This document shows positions 11,347 through 23,249 of a stretch of 64,000 nt of DNA, piece after piece (position 1 is the stretch's first letter; the number at the start of each line of letters is the position of its first letter). The stretch covers positions 11,949,303 to 12,013,302 of the forward strand of contig CM055106.1 of the NCBI GenBank assembly GCA_029204225.1. The letters run 5' to 3'. A program made the translations under genes and the position numbers. The notes beneath the pieces are model-generated. The model did no database searches. It worked only from the letters and a program-made list of their open reading frames with translations, and was not told the DNA's origin. This stretch comes from Diphasiastrum complanatum. Its lineage: Eukaryota; Streptophyta; Lycopodiopsida; Lycopodiales; Lycopodiaceae.

Positions 11347-14300
11347 TTGGAGGTGACGTCCCTGATATCATCTTACAAATTCTTGTTAGGGAGACCGTGG
11401 CTATATCAAGCCATTGTTATTACCCACTGGAGAAAGAAGAAAATTACCTTCCGAGATCAGATGGCAACATCAGAAGGAAAGATCCATAAACGGATTATCG
11501 TATCTTGGGAGAAGGATAAATATGAAGGTGAAACGCCAACATCTTCCTCAAGTTACACTTCAGAAGATGAAGGAGTTCATTTTGTAAGGACTGAGGAAGG
11601 GGAGAGGTTTGTTACATTATCCATACCTACATATAGTAATAGAGTAGAATGTGTAGATAGAGAAGAATGTGGAGTCCCCAAGATAAGTGCCATTATAGGT
11701 AGCCATACTATCAATAGAATACTAGTAGACTCGGGATCTAGCATCAAGTTAATGACTGAGAAAATGGTTAAGGAGTTAGGATTAGAAGACTAGATCCAGC
11801 CTACTACACATCATGAAATCCATTTAGCATATGCATCTAGATGCATACTAGTAGGAGAGCTGAGAGGTGTTAATGTAAATATAGAGACAGAGTCTTTCAC
11901 TATGAATTTCTTTGTCATAAACCCAATAGATACGCCACCATACTCAATATTATTTGCAAGGCCATGGTTATACCAGGCAAATGCTATTATAAATTGGTCT
12001 ACCAAAAAAAAAAAAAATCAAACATTCTCAAAGCTAGTCCATTAGGAGTTCACCTTATGAGATGGGGTGAGGAGATAGCAGAACCTACAGAATCCCTAGT
12101 CAATTTCATAGAATGTTATGAAGTAGAGGAGGAAGAGGAAAAGGAGTTTCCAATATCCGAGTCAAGGGAAGTTCTAGGTGGAACCAGAGCAAGCCTGACC
12201 AAGGGAATGGTAGATTAAGACTGATTATGTAGAAATAGAAATTTGTAAAGGTAAAATTATGAATTTGTATAAACACCAGTCAGACCAAGAACGGTAAGAG
12301 TACATAATTCTTCTTCAAAAGTATCAAAATGTATTCGCTTGGTCAATGGAAGATTTAACTGGTATACCAGTTAAATGAGGAGAGCATAGAATAGACTTGA
12401 TCCAGGGAGCCGTACCGGTTAGACAAAGACAATATAGATTAAATCCTAAGTATTTATTATTAGTGAAAGATGAATTAGATAAATGCATAAGAATAGGTAT
12501 CATATACCCTGTTCTAAGTAGTGAATGGGTATCACTATTGTGATAGTTTCCAAAATGAAGACAGATAAAATTAGGGTATGTCAGGAATTTAGGAAGTTAA
12601 ATGCTGCCACAGCAAAAAACTATCATTCATTACCGTATATAGATATGATCCTAGACCAAGTAGCTAGTCATGAACGATATAGTTTTTTAGATAGTTTTTC
12701 CGGTTATAATCAAGTCTTCATTAAAGAAGACGATGGATCGAAAACGACTTTACCACTGATTGGCAGACGTACGCTTATATGTGTAGGCCCTTCGGTTTGT
12801 GTAATGCACCTGTAACATTTTAGTGCATGATGACAAACTTTTTTCAAAAAAATTTAAGGAAATTTTTAGAAATCTTTATGGATAATTTATATGTTTACTC
12901 ATCCACTAAAGATCATTTAGCTGCATTAGAAAAGTCTTTAAGACAATGTCAAGAGACATCTCTTAAATTGCATCCATCCAAATGCTATTTTGGCATGAGG
13001 GAAGGCATTATGTTAGGCCACAAAATTTCGAAGGATGGCATTCAAGTTGATATCGAAAAAGTTAAAATGATTTTAGAATTGGATGAACCAACTAGTCTAC
13101 GGGAGCTTAGGGGATTTTTAGGCCACGTAGGATACTATCGTAGAATAATAAAAGAGTATGTTATAGTAGTTACTTCTTTAATGGGATTATTAAAAAAATC
13201 TGTTGAATATCACTGGTCACAAGATCACTAGGACACTTTTGAAAAACTAAAGCAGTTCTTAGCAAAAGCAACTAGAGTTAGACCTCCAAATTGGACGAAG
13301 AAATTTCACGTATATATAGACACTTCATCATTTGCAATCGGTGAAGTGCTTAGCCAAAAAGATGATCAGAATGTTGATTATCCAATTTATTATGCTAGTA
13401 GACAATTAGCAACATCCGAAGAAAAATTATTCCACTACACAGCGGGAAGCATTAGGCCTGATCTACTCAAATAAAAAATTTAGGCATTATCTACTAGGAT
13501 ACCCTTTTGTTTTCCATGTAGACCAATATGCATTAAAGCATCTAGTAAATAAACCCGACCTTTCAGAAAGGATAGCTAGATGGGTTTTATTATTAGATGA
13601 ATTCGATTATCAAGTAGAGTTGAGGGGAAAGGACCACCAAAATGAAGATTATATATCACGACTTAAAACTAAAAAGCAATTTGAACCAATATCAGATGAA
13701 TTTCCAGATGAGCACATAATGCGCATTCAAGTGGAATAATCTACTTATACATACATCATTAATTTTTTACAAGATCAAATTTATCCTAATCACTTCAATA
13801 AACAACAGAAGATAGTTTTTCTTGCAAAAGTAGGACCCTACACGATTATAGATAAGGTATTATGTAAAGTGGGAGCTGACGATAATCTTCGCCATTGTTT
13901 AGAACCCACCGTAATAAGTGCACTACATGAAGAAGATTTGAGGAGCCATTATGCTCTTAAAAATACTGCCAAAAAAATTCTAAATGCTAAGTATTGGTGG
14001 CCTACACTTTATAGAGATGTTAAACTTTTCATTCAAAAATTTGATGCAAGTCAGAGGATGGGAAAACCCAGCTTTGCGACACACTGGCCACTTATACCAA
14101 TCTTTCCCTTAGCACCTTTTGAGAAGTGGGGAATAGATTTTGTAGGGCCTATCAAACTAACCACTCGTAAAGCCCGCCGACATTACATTCTCGTTGCAAT
14201 GGACTATGCTACCAAAATGGTAGAGGCCGAAGCTACAGTTAAAAACGATGCCAAGACAGTGGCAAAGTTCTTGTTTCAAAACATCATCACTCATTATGGA

Positions 14301-14690
14301 TGTCCCTTAGAACTTGTTAGTGAAAGGGAAACCCATTTTCTTAACCAAACCATTGAAGCTATGTTATCATATTTTTTCATCACACATCATCAAACCACTC
14401 CATAAATTTTCAAAGCTAATGGAATTACTGTGCGAGCCAACGGAATCTTGTGCAAAATTTTGAGCAAAGTAATAGAAACACATTCTTCCGATTGGGGTCA
14501 AAAATTACCATCAGTTTTATGGACATATTGAACTGCCGAAAAAATTACAACCAAGCAGACTCCATATTACCTTGTATGTGGAATTCACCCGATATTACCT
14601 ATAGAATTTTTGTCAACAATCAGAAATGCAACATCAAGCATTCACCATAAGCAATCACCAAGTAAGGCAATATCACTCTATCACACTAAC
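11347..14690 (+). mobile_element. Decayed Ty3/Gypsy pol with two protease-like tails
   Basis: The plus-strand order is a protease C-terminal tail (FLLGRPWLYQ at about 11383), a linker, a retropepsin active site (ILVDSGSSIKLM at about 11725-11760), a second protease tail (ARPWLYQANAIINW, 11957-12000), reverse transcriptase (12480-13230), RNase H (VYIDTSSFAIGEVLSQ, 13310-13360) and integrase (13869-14690). Damage is heavy. The polymerase box reads FMDNLYVYS, so the second catalytic Asp is Asn. The integrase zinc motif has lost both Cys (FDASQRMGK) and the second catalytic Asp is Glu (VSERETHF). Several stops interrupt the frame. No LTR was found on either side. The 3' end meets the Copia LTR near 14700. 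Confidence 0.82.
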
Positions 14691-14699
14691 TTCATACTA

Positions 14700-14861
14700 A
14701 ATATAAAATGTACATATAAACCCTGGACCCTGATAGAGAGAGAAAACCTACCAATAGACTAATCAATAGACTAGCCTACGGCTAATTACAGCTGATAACA
14801 GTTGTCAACATTAATGTACATCGTAAACAGTAACAATGAAGTTTATCATTGATTTCTAACA
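14700..14861 (-). repeat. Copia LTR end (minus orientation)
   Basis: On the minus strand the Copia pol ends near 14895. It is followed by TTGAGAGAG and then TGTTAGAAATCAATG, a purine tract followed by an LTR start. This gives a plus-strand right edge of 14861. The left edge is not certain. I place it near 14700, where the Gypsy integrase similarity stops. A matching LTR on the other side of the element was not found. Confidence 0.5.
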
Positions 14862-14894
14862 CTCTCTCAATGATAAAATTACATTCTTCTATTC

Positions 14895-17790
14895 CTAATA
14901 GAGTACGAAACCTCTCAAATTTATATCTGCCATTTGATCTTCAGATTTACAAAAAACTAGATCAATGGCTCCATCAAGAATTTTCTCTCAAATAAAATGA
15001 TAGTGTATTTTGATGTGCTTGGTTCGAGCATGTAAAACTGGACTTTTGGCAAGGTGAATGCGGCTTTGATTGTCGCGAGATATAGTAGTAGCATCCACCT
15101 ATGGCTGATCTAAATCCACATGCAATCTTCGTAACCATACTGCTTCTTGTGTAGCATTGCTGAGTGCTCAATATTTAGCTTCCGTTGATGATAAAGCTAC
15201 TATAGGTTGCCTTTTGTTGCTCCATGAAATTGCAGCTATACCATAATTGAATGTATGACCACTGGTAGATCTTTTGTCATCAATATTCCCTGCCCAATCG
15301 GCATCTGTATAACCTACCAACATTGGCGCTTCAGGCTGATCATACTTCAAACCAAATTTCAATGTCCCTCGAATGTATCTAAGAATACGTTTAGCAGACT
15401 TCCAGTGTGCTTGACTAGGATCTTGCATAAATTGACTAACAACACCAACAGCATAAGAAATATCAGGTCGTGTGTGTGTCAAATAAATCAAACTACCAGC
15501 TGTCTATACAAATAAGCATCCACTTTCTCAGATTCATCATATGCAGTAAGCTTCATGTTGACATCCATAGGTGTACTCAAGGGCTTACAATCCTGCATAT
15601 TGAACTTATAAAGCAAATCTCGTGCATATTTGCTTTGTAAGAAAGGCCATGTCTTCTTTTTGCCATACTTCAATGCCAAGATAGTAGTGCATCAATCCTA
15701 GATCACTCATGTCAAAAGCATTGGAAAGATTTGATTTGATTTCATTAATTAACCTCTCATTACTTCCTATAATAATCAAATCATCTACGTACAACACAAT
15801 GAGCACTATATCTGAATCTTGCCTTAGAATGTAAAGATTAGGATCAGTATCACTCTTTACCATCCCCCTTCGCTTGAAGTGCTCATCAATGCAAGAGTAC
15901 CATGCTCGTGGTGCTTGCTTCAATCCATATATGGCTTTGTTGAGTTTACAAACCAAATGATCTCTTCCTGGCTCAACAAACACTTGAGGTTGCTCTAAAT
16001 ATACCTCTTCATCCAATACTCCATTAAGAAAAGTAGATTTGACGTCCATTTGCTGGATTTTCCAACCATAGAAAGCAAAAATTGCAATGATAGAACAAAT
16101 AGTTACCAATTTGGCTACAGGTGCGAAGGTCTCCTCAAAGTCTATACCTTCCTGTTGCTCAAAACCTCTTGCAACTAATCGTGCCTTGTACTTGTTGAGT
16201 TTCCCATCTGCTCCATACTTCGTCTTGTAGATCCACTTACATGTGATAGGCGTCTTACCATCAGGTAGCTCAACCGAGCCCCACGTTTGGTTCTTCGATA
16301 TAGCCTCCATTTCTATTTCCATAGCTGCATGCCACTCCTTGTGTTCCTTTGCTTCGTTGAAAGTTTCAGGTTCTTGAGCCGTTAAGATGGATCCCATTAG
16401 GGCTAGATTCATCTCTAATCTTGCAGGAGGTTTTCAATTTCTACTTGATCTTCTAAGCTCTCCCCACTAGATTCGGGAGTATCTCCCTTCTTTGCACCAT
16501 CTGTGACTAATAAGTACCATTTCGGTACTCTCTTGGGAATTTCAGCATCAGGCTTGCCTTTGTCCAATGGATTTTCTATATCAAAATCCACTTCCTTCTT
16601 GACCTGTACTTTCGCTCCCTCATCAAAAGGTTCAGTGATTACTTCAGATTGTTCGCCTTGGCCCATCTTGTCAAACGTAGCATCCCTAGAAATTACAAGC
16701 TTCTGTGCATTTGTGTCATACATCTTGTATGCCTTGGCCTTCTCATCATATCCAAGGAAAATACACTTGATAGCTTTTGCATCCAAACCAAATACTCTCA
16801 AATGAGAAATATTAGGTTTCTTTCTAGTAACAGCTTCATGAGGTGTCTTACCTTCCACGAATTTTGTAGGACACCGATTCAGAATGTGCGTAGCCGTGCT
16901 ACAAGCTTCTGCCCAAAAAGGGATTTGGAACATCACTCTGGCCATCTCAACAACAGATTTGTTCTTTCGAGCACCCTTGCTTTTGAGCATCACTCTAGCC
17001 ATCTCAACAGTAGATCTGTTCTTTCGTTCTTCAACTCCATTTTGATGTGGTGAATAAGGTGTTGTAGTCTGCCTCTTAATCAATAACTTTTGTCGAAAAA
17101 TACTCACCACCTCCATCAGATCTCAAAGCTGTGATGCAACATCCTATTTGCTTTTCAGCTAATGCCTTGAACTCCTTTAACTTAGCAAAAGCATTTGATT
17201 TCTTGCTTATGAAATAAATCCAAATGCATCTGCTATAATCATCAATGAAGGTGATAAAGTCATAGTAGCCACTAAGAGATCTAGTCTGCATAGGTCCACA
17301 TAGATCACTGTGGACAAGATCTAGAATGCCACTGGCTCTCCTTGCTCCACTTTTGGGAAACCTCTCTCTGTGTTGTTTTCCCAAAATGCAACCTTCACAA
17401 ATTTTTCCTTCAAAAGAAATATCAGGCAATCCTATAACTAGATTACCTCTTTTGAGAATCTGTAAACTTTGAGCACTAATATGACCGAATCGTTGATGCC
17501 AAAGATCACTTTGACTATCAACCGTGCTTACCATAGCTTGAGCAAAAGATCTCGCATTCAATTTGTAGAGTCGATTCCCGTTGACTCTAGCTCCTGTAGC
17601 AATCACTTTGTAGTGATTCTTGATGTCTTTGACAAGACATTTGTCGCTGTCAAACTCAACCTTGAGTTGTTGATCAGCCATCGTCCCAACAGATAGTAGA
17701 TTGCTAGCTAAGCCAGGTACATATTGCACATTACTTATCCGCTTTATCTTCCCGCTGGCTAACTTCTCTTGTCGTAGTCTGTACACACTA
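14895..17790 (-). mobile_element. Copia pol: integrase, reverse transcriptase, RNase H
   Basis: On the minus strand from 17790: GAG-pre-integrase (LWHQRFGHISAQSL) with zinc-binding C-x2-C (CEGCILGKQ), integrase core (DLVHSDLCGPMQ, FIDDYSR, RSDGGGEY), then integrase C-terminus and linker (17116-16415), reverse transcriptase (16412-15606, with CKWIYKTKY, MDVKSTFLNG and the YVDDLIII box) and RNase H (15491-15168, with YTDADWAG and ALSSTEAKY). Frame changes occur near 17080, 16413, 15620 and 15170. A 57-bp in-frame duplication sits in the integrase at 16931-17026. Gag and protease are missing. The sequence right of 17790 belongs to another LTR. This is the best preserved Copia pol in the window but cannot make one polyprotein. 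Confidence 0.9.
16931..17026 (-). repeat. 57-bp in-frame duplication inside Copia integrase
   Basis: The units starting at 16931 and 16988 (each beginning CATCACTCTxGCCATCTC) are 57 bases apart and agree at 35 of the first 39 positions. On the minus strand they encode two versions of RKNxSxVEMARVM in a row. Ordinary Copia integrases have this segment once. Confidence 0.85.
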
Positions 17791-17829
17791 TCGAGGTTGT
17801 ATGAGTCAATAGTGAACTATCATTACCAA

Positions 17830-18605
17830 CAAGATGGATGAGTATGTAGTGGGTTTCTTTCCTTGCCTAACCTCAATCCAAGATCTAGTCAATCTAGCAT
17901 CAAAGAGACGAAGTTAGTTGTCATGCATAGATTCGTTCCCATGAGAGCGATAGACATGAATGGAGGATTCACATCTAACTCTAACATCTATTAACCCTAT
18001 GATCCATTAACACTACATCCATTAACCCTACGATCCATTAACACTACGCATCCACAACAAAGATAGCTTACTCTTTCTCTCTCCCCGTTCTCTCTCTCCC
18101 TTTCTCTCTCATAAAAAGTATAATAACATGCAATCCCAATAACCAGATCCAACAATTAGCAAAATTCAAAGAAATTATGAGAGATGGAGAAAAAGTGATA
18201 GAGAGCAAGGACATCCATCAATCCATTTCTGAAGAGAACCAATCTGCTTTATTGAAATGAGGAAATGAACATGTGTAGGAACTCAAATTGGTCCCTTTTT
18301 ATAATAGAGAGGAGGACCCTAGCCTTTGAAATCTATTGGTCCATTTATGCCTCCCTAATTATTCAAACTTAAAAAAGAGTGGGAACCATTCAAATTGGAG
18401 GGAGATCCAACTTTATTCACTAACTTGACATTTAGGCCCTACGATATTAAAAGTCCCGCAAAAAGGCTTAAAGTCCTTTTATTGACTTTCTAATTAATCA
18501 AATCTCTATGTGATCATCGGGTTGGACTTATACACGCAAGGTGCCAATCCCTCTCACTTATTAACTAGGATTAGGGTTGTCTTGGGATCCGCAAACCCTC
18601 CAACA
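17830..18605 (-). repeat. 3' LTR of a minus-strand Gypsy element
   Basis: On the minus strand the purine tract TTTTGGTGGGGGATAT (plus 18606-18621) is followed by TGTTGGAGGGTTTGC, which sets the right edge of the LTR at 18605. Inside, a TATA-like ATTATAAAAAG (about 18293-18304) is followed about 40 bases later by AATAAA (18248-18253), the normal U3-R order. The left edge is not certain. I place it near 17830, after the Copia similarity ends. A 31-bp tandem repeat (17986-18047) lies in the probable U5 part. Confidence 0.6.
17986..18047. repeat. 31-bp tandem repeat, two copies
   Basis: The units 17986-18016 and 18017-18047 share the layout ATCxATTAACCCTAxGATCC followed by ATTAACACTAC, with two mismatches. 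They lie in the presumed U5 region of the LTR. Confidence 0.85.
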
Positions 18606-18655
18606 ATATCCCCCACCAAAACTGGTGGTGGTCCCACGACACCAGCAAGATGCAG

Positions 18656-19366
18656 TTATTGGGGACTTTTATTAGCCTTGCGACAAATTTTTATTAAATG
18701 GTACTGTACCTTCTCCATAAAGTTGAGGCGGGCAGTATTTAAATCCAAATTATGCGGTAGAAAACAATGATGGGCTCCTGCAATCCACTTTGAGGTCGTC
18801 CATGATGTGAAGCGAGATTTCCAAGAGCCTCCCATCATTGCTGCATGAAAATATAAACGAGCAACCGACAGCTGATCTTTGATATTCTCTGAGGCCATTG
18901 GCTTATTTGGATCAAATGCCAGAGGAGGAAGGCAATCATCCCATCTAGTTGCCACTGATGCCAACAGAGTTAGATCTTTTGCAAACATTGCCAATTGTCG
19001 CACAGTCGGGTTGGGAGAGTGGATATACTCCCGCTGGTACGCTTGTAAAGCCCGGTGGAAATCCACTGATATCGTCCAGTTGTAGGGCTGATGGATGATT
19101 GGCCATTTGGGCATATGGATTGCAATCTTGTCCATAGCCAATCCCAAATCCTTCCATTTATTCCTTCTCGGCATTGGCACATAATAGGGATCTACCCTCA
19201 ATTGGCGAGGGCTGGCCACATAACTCCTGATTGATTCTGAAGTTTTCTCAAAAATGGTAACTCTCCATGTCTGCTGCTCTCCCAATGTAGGTATTTTGTC
19301 CACTTCTTTTCCGGCCTCTATCTCCAAGGTCTTGAACTTAAGGACCCATCCACCACGCGAGGACAT
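18656..19366 (-). CDS. Extra intact ORF between Gypsy pol and 3' LTR, unknown function
   Basis: An uninterrupted minus-strand frame of 236 codons starts MSSRGGWVLKFKTLEIEAG and stops at 18656-18658, only about 50 bases before the LTR edge at 18605. It lies downstream of a Gypsy integrase C-terminus on the same strand (20391-20197), which is the place of the additional 3' ORF in some plant Gypsy lineages. The protein is rich in Trp, His and Pro, has no zinc knuckle, no clear membrane segment, no signal peptide and no protease motif. An envelope-like role therefore has no support. Most other retroelement frames in the window are broken but this one is open, which hints at recent function or a young insertion. 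I do not recognise a family. Confidence 0.55.
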   Translation of the reverse strand: MSSRGGWVLKFKTLEIEAGKEVDKIPTLGEQQTWRVTIFEKTSESIRSYVASPRQLRVDPYYVPMPRRNKWKDLGLAMDKIAIHMPKWPIIHQPYNWTISVDFHRALQAYQREYIHSPNPTVRQLAMFAKDLTLLASVATRWDDCLPPLAFDPNKPMASENIKDQLSVARLYFHAAMMGGSWKSRFTSWTTSKWIAGAHHCFLPHNLDLNTARLNFMEKVQYHLIKICRKANKSPQ

Positions 19367-19642
19367 TGCGATAAGTAACTCTAGATCTAGTCCTCAACGC
19401 TGATGGGTCTTCGGAGACGCGCAAAAGTATAGCAAAAAGTAGCTCAAAAAATTTGGAAGGCTTTCGTCGTGGAAAAATTCGCAAGAGCTTCGCTAGCACA
19501 AGTGAGGAATGAATCGAATTTGGCCAACTTATAGGTGAATTTGGAGGGTCCATTACACTGAAAACTAGTTTGGTTGATCAGTTCTGAACAGAAATTTACA
19601 GACATGTACAATACTGTGAAAATAGGCTATAAAAATCTCGGC

Positions 19643-19985
19643 GAAGGTTTCTGGGTATCTGAACCTATCAGGCGTACGTTTTTCAGGGCTGGCGAAGGAT
19701 GAACCTTCGCCCAGGAGGGTCCTTTGCCCAAGTATTGTCATAAATACATTTTTCCAAGATCTGAGGCTATGGCCAACCTAATTTTGACATTTTAAGACCA
19801 TCTAGCATGTCAACAAAGGTTCATAATGAGGGTAAGGTGCTCGGCGAAGGTTCTCAAAATGACATATCGCTGATCATTCGCCTAGCTCAAAAATTTTTCC
19901 TGGCCAAGAACCTTCGCCCAACTCAAATTAGATAAATCTGAAGTGGATGTATAGTCTGGAGGCTCAGCGAAGATTTCTGATATTG
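19643..19985. repeat. Cluster of GGCGAAGGTT direct and inverted repeats
   Basis: Five variants of GGCGAAGGTT or its complement lie in about 340 bases, between the Gypsy pol end and the extra ORF. One pair forms a hairpin, GGCGAAGG-ATGAA-CCTTCGCC (19691-19711). Another is a perfect 12-bp inverted repeat, GGCGAAGGTTCT at 19843-19854 and AGAACCTTCGCC at 19907-19918. Confidence 0.8.
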
Positions 19986-20196
19986 TATAGGCAACATCTG
20001 ACCAAAATAGTGATTTTCTAAGTCATTTTTCATCAAAAATACTGTTCTTCCTTTTTTTCATGTTGATGACTATTCTGACTTTTGCTCATTAGTCTTTTCT
20101 CAGTTTTTTTTTTACTGTCTTTTTCACAAAAATTCTGAACAATCAAATATTGAAAACAAAAAATTCAAAAACAAATAAAATTAAAAATCCTTGAGA

Positions 20197-20391
20197 TCAG
20201 GCTTGTTGAATTGGCGGAGCAGGCTGCCAAAACTTGCGTAATCGGCTGCCATTCACCGGAGTATCAAATCGTTTTTCATCCAAGTGCTCAAGAATTAATG
20301 CGCCATAGTTCAGGATTTCCTTCACTTTATATGGGCCTTTACCGGTAATTTCAACTTTTCTTTGATCAGCTTGGTTTTGTACATTTGTCAA
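20197..20391 (-). pseudogene. Gypsy integrase C-terminal fragment
   Basis: The minus-strand frame ends in the small SH3-like domain typical of Ty3/Gypsy integrases: KGPYKVKEILNYGALILEHL, then a PVNGSRLRKFW ending. It stops at 20197. Upstream the element is cut: only about 25 bases separate the reading frame from the (TC)57 tract at 20415. It lies on the same strand as the extra ORF at 19366-18656 and the LTR at 18605, so I read the three as the 3' remnant of one element. Confidence 0.75.
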
Positions 20392-20412
20392 GAGGAACTA
20401 AGTACAGTCTTG

Positions 20413-20880
<468 letters not shown>

Positions 20881-21420
20881 ATGGATACAGAATGGGTCAC
20901 CACCCGTCGAAAAGGAAACAAACAATCATTGCCTTCACCATTACCGTCATTGCCATCTTCTACTCCGCTCAATGAACTTTGTGGCACTTGCAGTGCTCCA
21001 CCCCTTTTAGGATTGATGACATTTATAAGTAATATGCAGGCGGATTGCTTGCACTCAAGGAATGGGTAAATCTGCTTGAAACAAAAAATTTCACTCTCAA
21101 GATGCAAATGGCAGTCTTTAGCATTGCTTCGCAAGTGAACCCTAATCAAGTCAAAGCATTGGAGGAGAAAATTCAAACCTCGACAAAAAGTTGGGCCGAC
21201 ATGCTCAAAAATACCAAAGCAAAAAAGCAATAAGATGGTTTCACAGATGATGGAAGAACAAGCCAAATGAAAATACAAATCTCAAAACATCCGCAATAGA
21301 GGTCTTTCCAAAGACGCCCCCCTGCTTGCAGCCAAAGAACTTCTGGCCTCACTTTCCTATGAGGAAAGATGGTATGTACACAAACATAACAAATTCCACA
21401 CTGGTGTCACAATTTTTGCG
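20881..21420 (+). pseudogene. Possible retroelement ORF1-like remnant
   Basis: The plus-strand frames starting MDTEWVTTRRKGNK (20881) and, in another frame, the Lys-rich KALEEKIQTSTKSWADML (21150-21210) and MMEEQAK followed by YKSQNIRNRGL (21250-21300) resemble the coiled-coil plus basic layout of LINE ORF1 proteins. The parts are in different frames and short. No zinc knuckle or RRM motif is clear. The call is weak. Confidence 0.25.
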
Positions 21421-21796
21421 TAATACAATGGAAATTATATGTGAAGCGAAGGTGTTGGATTTTTTGCATGTTTCTTATATGTTGGAAATAGGTAGAAAAC
21501 AAATACAAACAATGTCGGGATTTTTGGAAAATGAACTGACAAGTGGACGTGAAAAATGAATGGAAAACTTACTAACAAAAGTGCCAAGTTTTTCGCAAAT
21601 CATTTACAATGAACGTGCAGTGTCACAATTTTCGGCAAAAATGCAAACTCTGAAAAATACAAATGGAACCATACTGTCACTTTTTTTGACAAAAATAAAA
21701 TAGTGAACTTTGTAAAGCTATATGAAACAATAAGTGTCTCATATTTTGCATTCTTCACAAAAGTCGCAAAGCTATCTTGCTTGTTCTATTCAAAAA

Positions 21797-21985
21797 TCAG
21801 TCATAGTATCGCTTTACTCTTGATCCATTTACTTGAGTATCAAGTAAATGTCCTTCGAAATCTACTAACTGTAACGATCCATTTTTAAAGACTTCTATGA
21901 CCTTATAAGGTCCCATCCATCTTGTGTGCAATTTTCTTGTAAACAACATGTGTTTGTTGTCATACAAAGAATATAGTCTCCACAT
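21797..21985 (-). pseudogene. Second Gypsy integrase C-terminal fragment
   Basis: The minus-strand frame carries the same SH3-like integrase end as the fragment at 20197 but from a different family: TRWMGPYKVIEVFKNGSLQL, then DTQVNGSRVKRYY before the stop. It is cut at 21985, where plus-strand Copia gag sequence begins. Confidence 0.75.
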
Positions 21986-22590
21986 TGTGGATCATTCCAA
22001 CAATTTCAAGGACAATCCAATGATGGCCCAAATCGAGGCAATTGGAATCAAGGCCGAGGTCAAGGACGCAGCAAAATAAACCTGGAAATTGTAGGTATTG
22101 CAACAAACCTGGCCACTTGGAACATGAATGCTGCAAGAAACAGAAGGAGATGGAGCAAAGAAAAGACAAAGGGCAAGTGGGAAATTATGTTGATCAACAT
22201 CAATTTGATGATTATTATTGTAAAAACAATTATACTGATCAACATCAATACGATGATGATCAATATGAAGATGATACAGGTGAGAGCTCAAAATTGTTCA
22301 TTACAGCATTATTGATAAGTGATGAAACCAAGGATACCTGGTACATTGATAGTGGTGCATCCAAGCACATGACTTCAAGGAAATAGTGGTTTTCAGAACT
22401 CAAGGAAACTCACAATGGTAATGAAGTTGGACAAGCCGATGGCAAATTGCTATCTGTTAAAGGAGTTATGAATGACCAAAGTTTTGTTCTTGAAATTGAG
22501 AGCCCCAAAAGTGCTACAAAGAAAGGTGCCCATTTTACAGCCTTTCAGGTTGCTCAAGATGCAGATCTTATAAATTTAGTATGATCAACG
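21986..22590 (+). pseudogene. Copia gag zinc knuckle and protease fragment
   Basis: A Gly/Arg/Gln-rich stretch leads, after a frame change near 22075, to a zinc knuckle CRYCNKPGHLEHEC (C-x2-C-x4-H-x4-C). An Asp/His/Gln/Tyr-rich linker follows, then the retropepsin site WYIDSGASKHMT (about 22338-22373). A TAG interrupts the frame at 22384. Similarity fades near 22590. This is a nucleocapsid-protease piece of a Ty1/Copia element with nothing on either side. Confidence 0.8.
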
Positions 22591-22599
22591 AGGTATAAA

Positions 22600-23249
22600 A
22601 GTCCTTCCCAATGAAAAGGAAGGATAAATAACAAGACAAGAGACTGTGCCCTATCAACCTTTTAGTACTAAAATAGCACAAGAGCAAGAATTTTACCAGA
22701 TGCTTCTCTTGCTATAGAAGAAAATATAAAAAAAATTAGTGAATAAATTTTTTTATTTTACTACATGTCAACTGTACATAAACAAGTATATGTTATCATC
22801 AAAAGATAGACACAATCTTACATGACATAACCCATTTTTGAGATTTTCATTGATATGAATTTCTACATTGACATGAAATAATTATCTTGTTTTCTATTCC
22901 ATAATGACGATGGACTTGCATTTATTTGAAACTAAATTTCATTGTTCCTCCAAAGTTTGGATAGTTTCGCCAAGATCTATGTATTTGATCTCATTGTCTT
23001 TTATGTACCTACAAAAAATTGACACAAATTGTGTTGCATTTAGAAATAAATCTTTTAAAGCAATAATCAAAGATTAGCTATTATATAACTAATTGTTGAT
23101 ATAAGCTATTAAAGAAGAATAAAAATGTTCACATCTACCTACCGGTCTACCATTGGAAATGAATCTGAAATATGTGGGTATATCATATTGTAGGAGCAAT
23201 AGTTCCTTCGTAATATAACTTAGGCTCAAATCTTCCTCGACCTCAATAC
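22600..23249. other. AT-rich stretch without a supported gene
   Basis: Composition is strongly AT and no frame longer than 60 codons has recognisable content. The left end may be residual Copia sequence. Confidence 0.5.
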
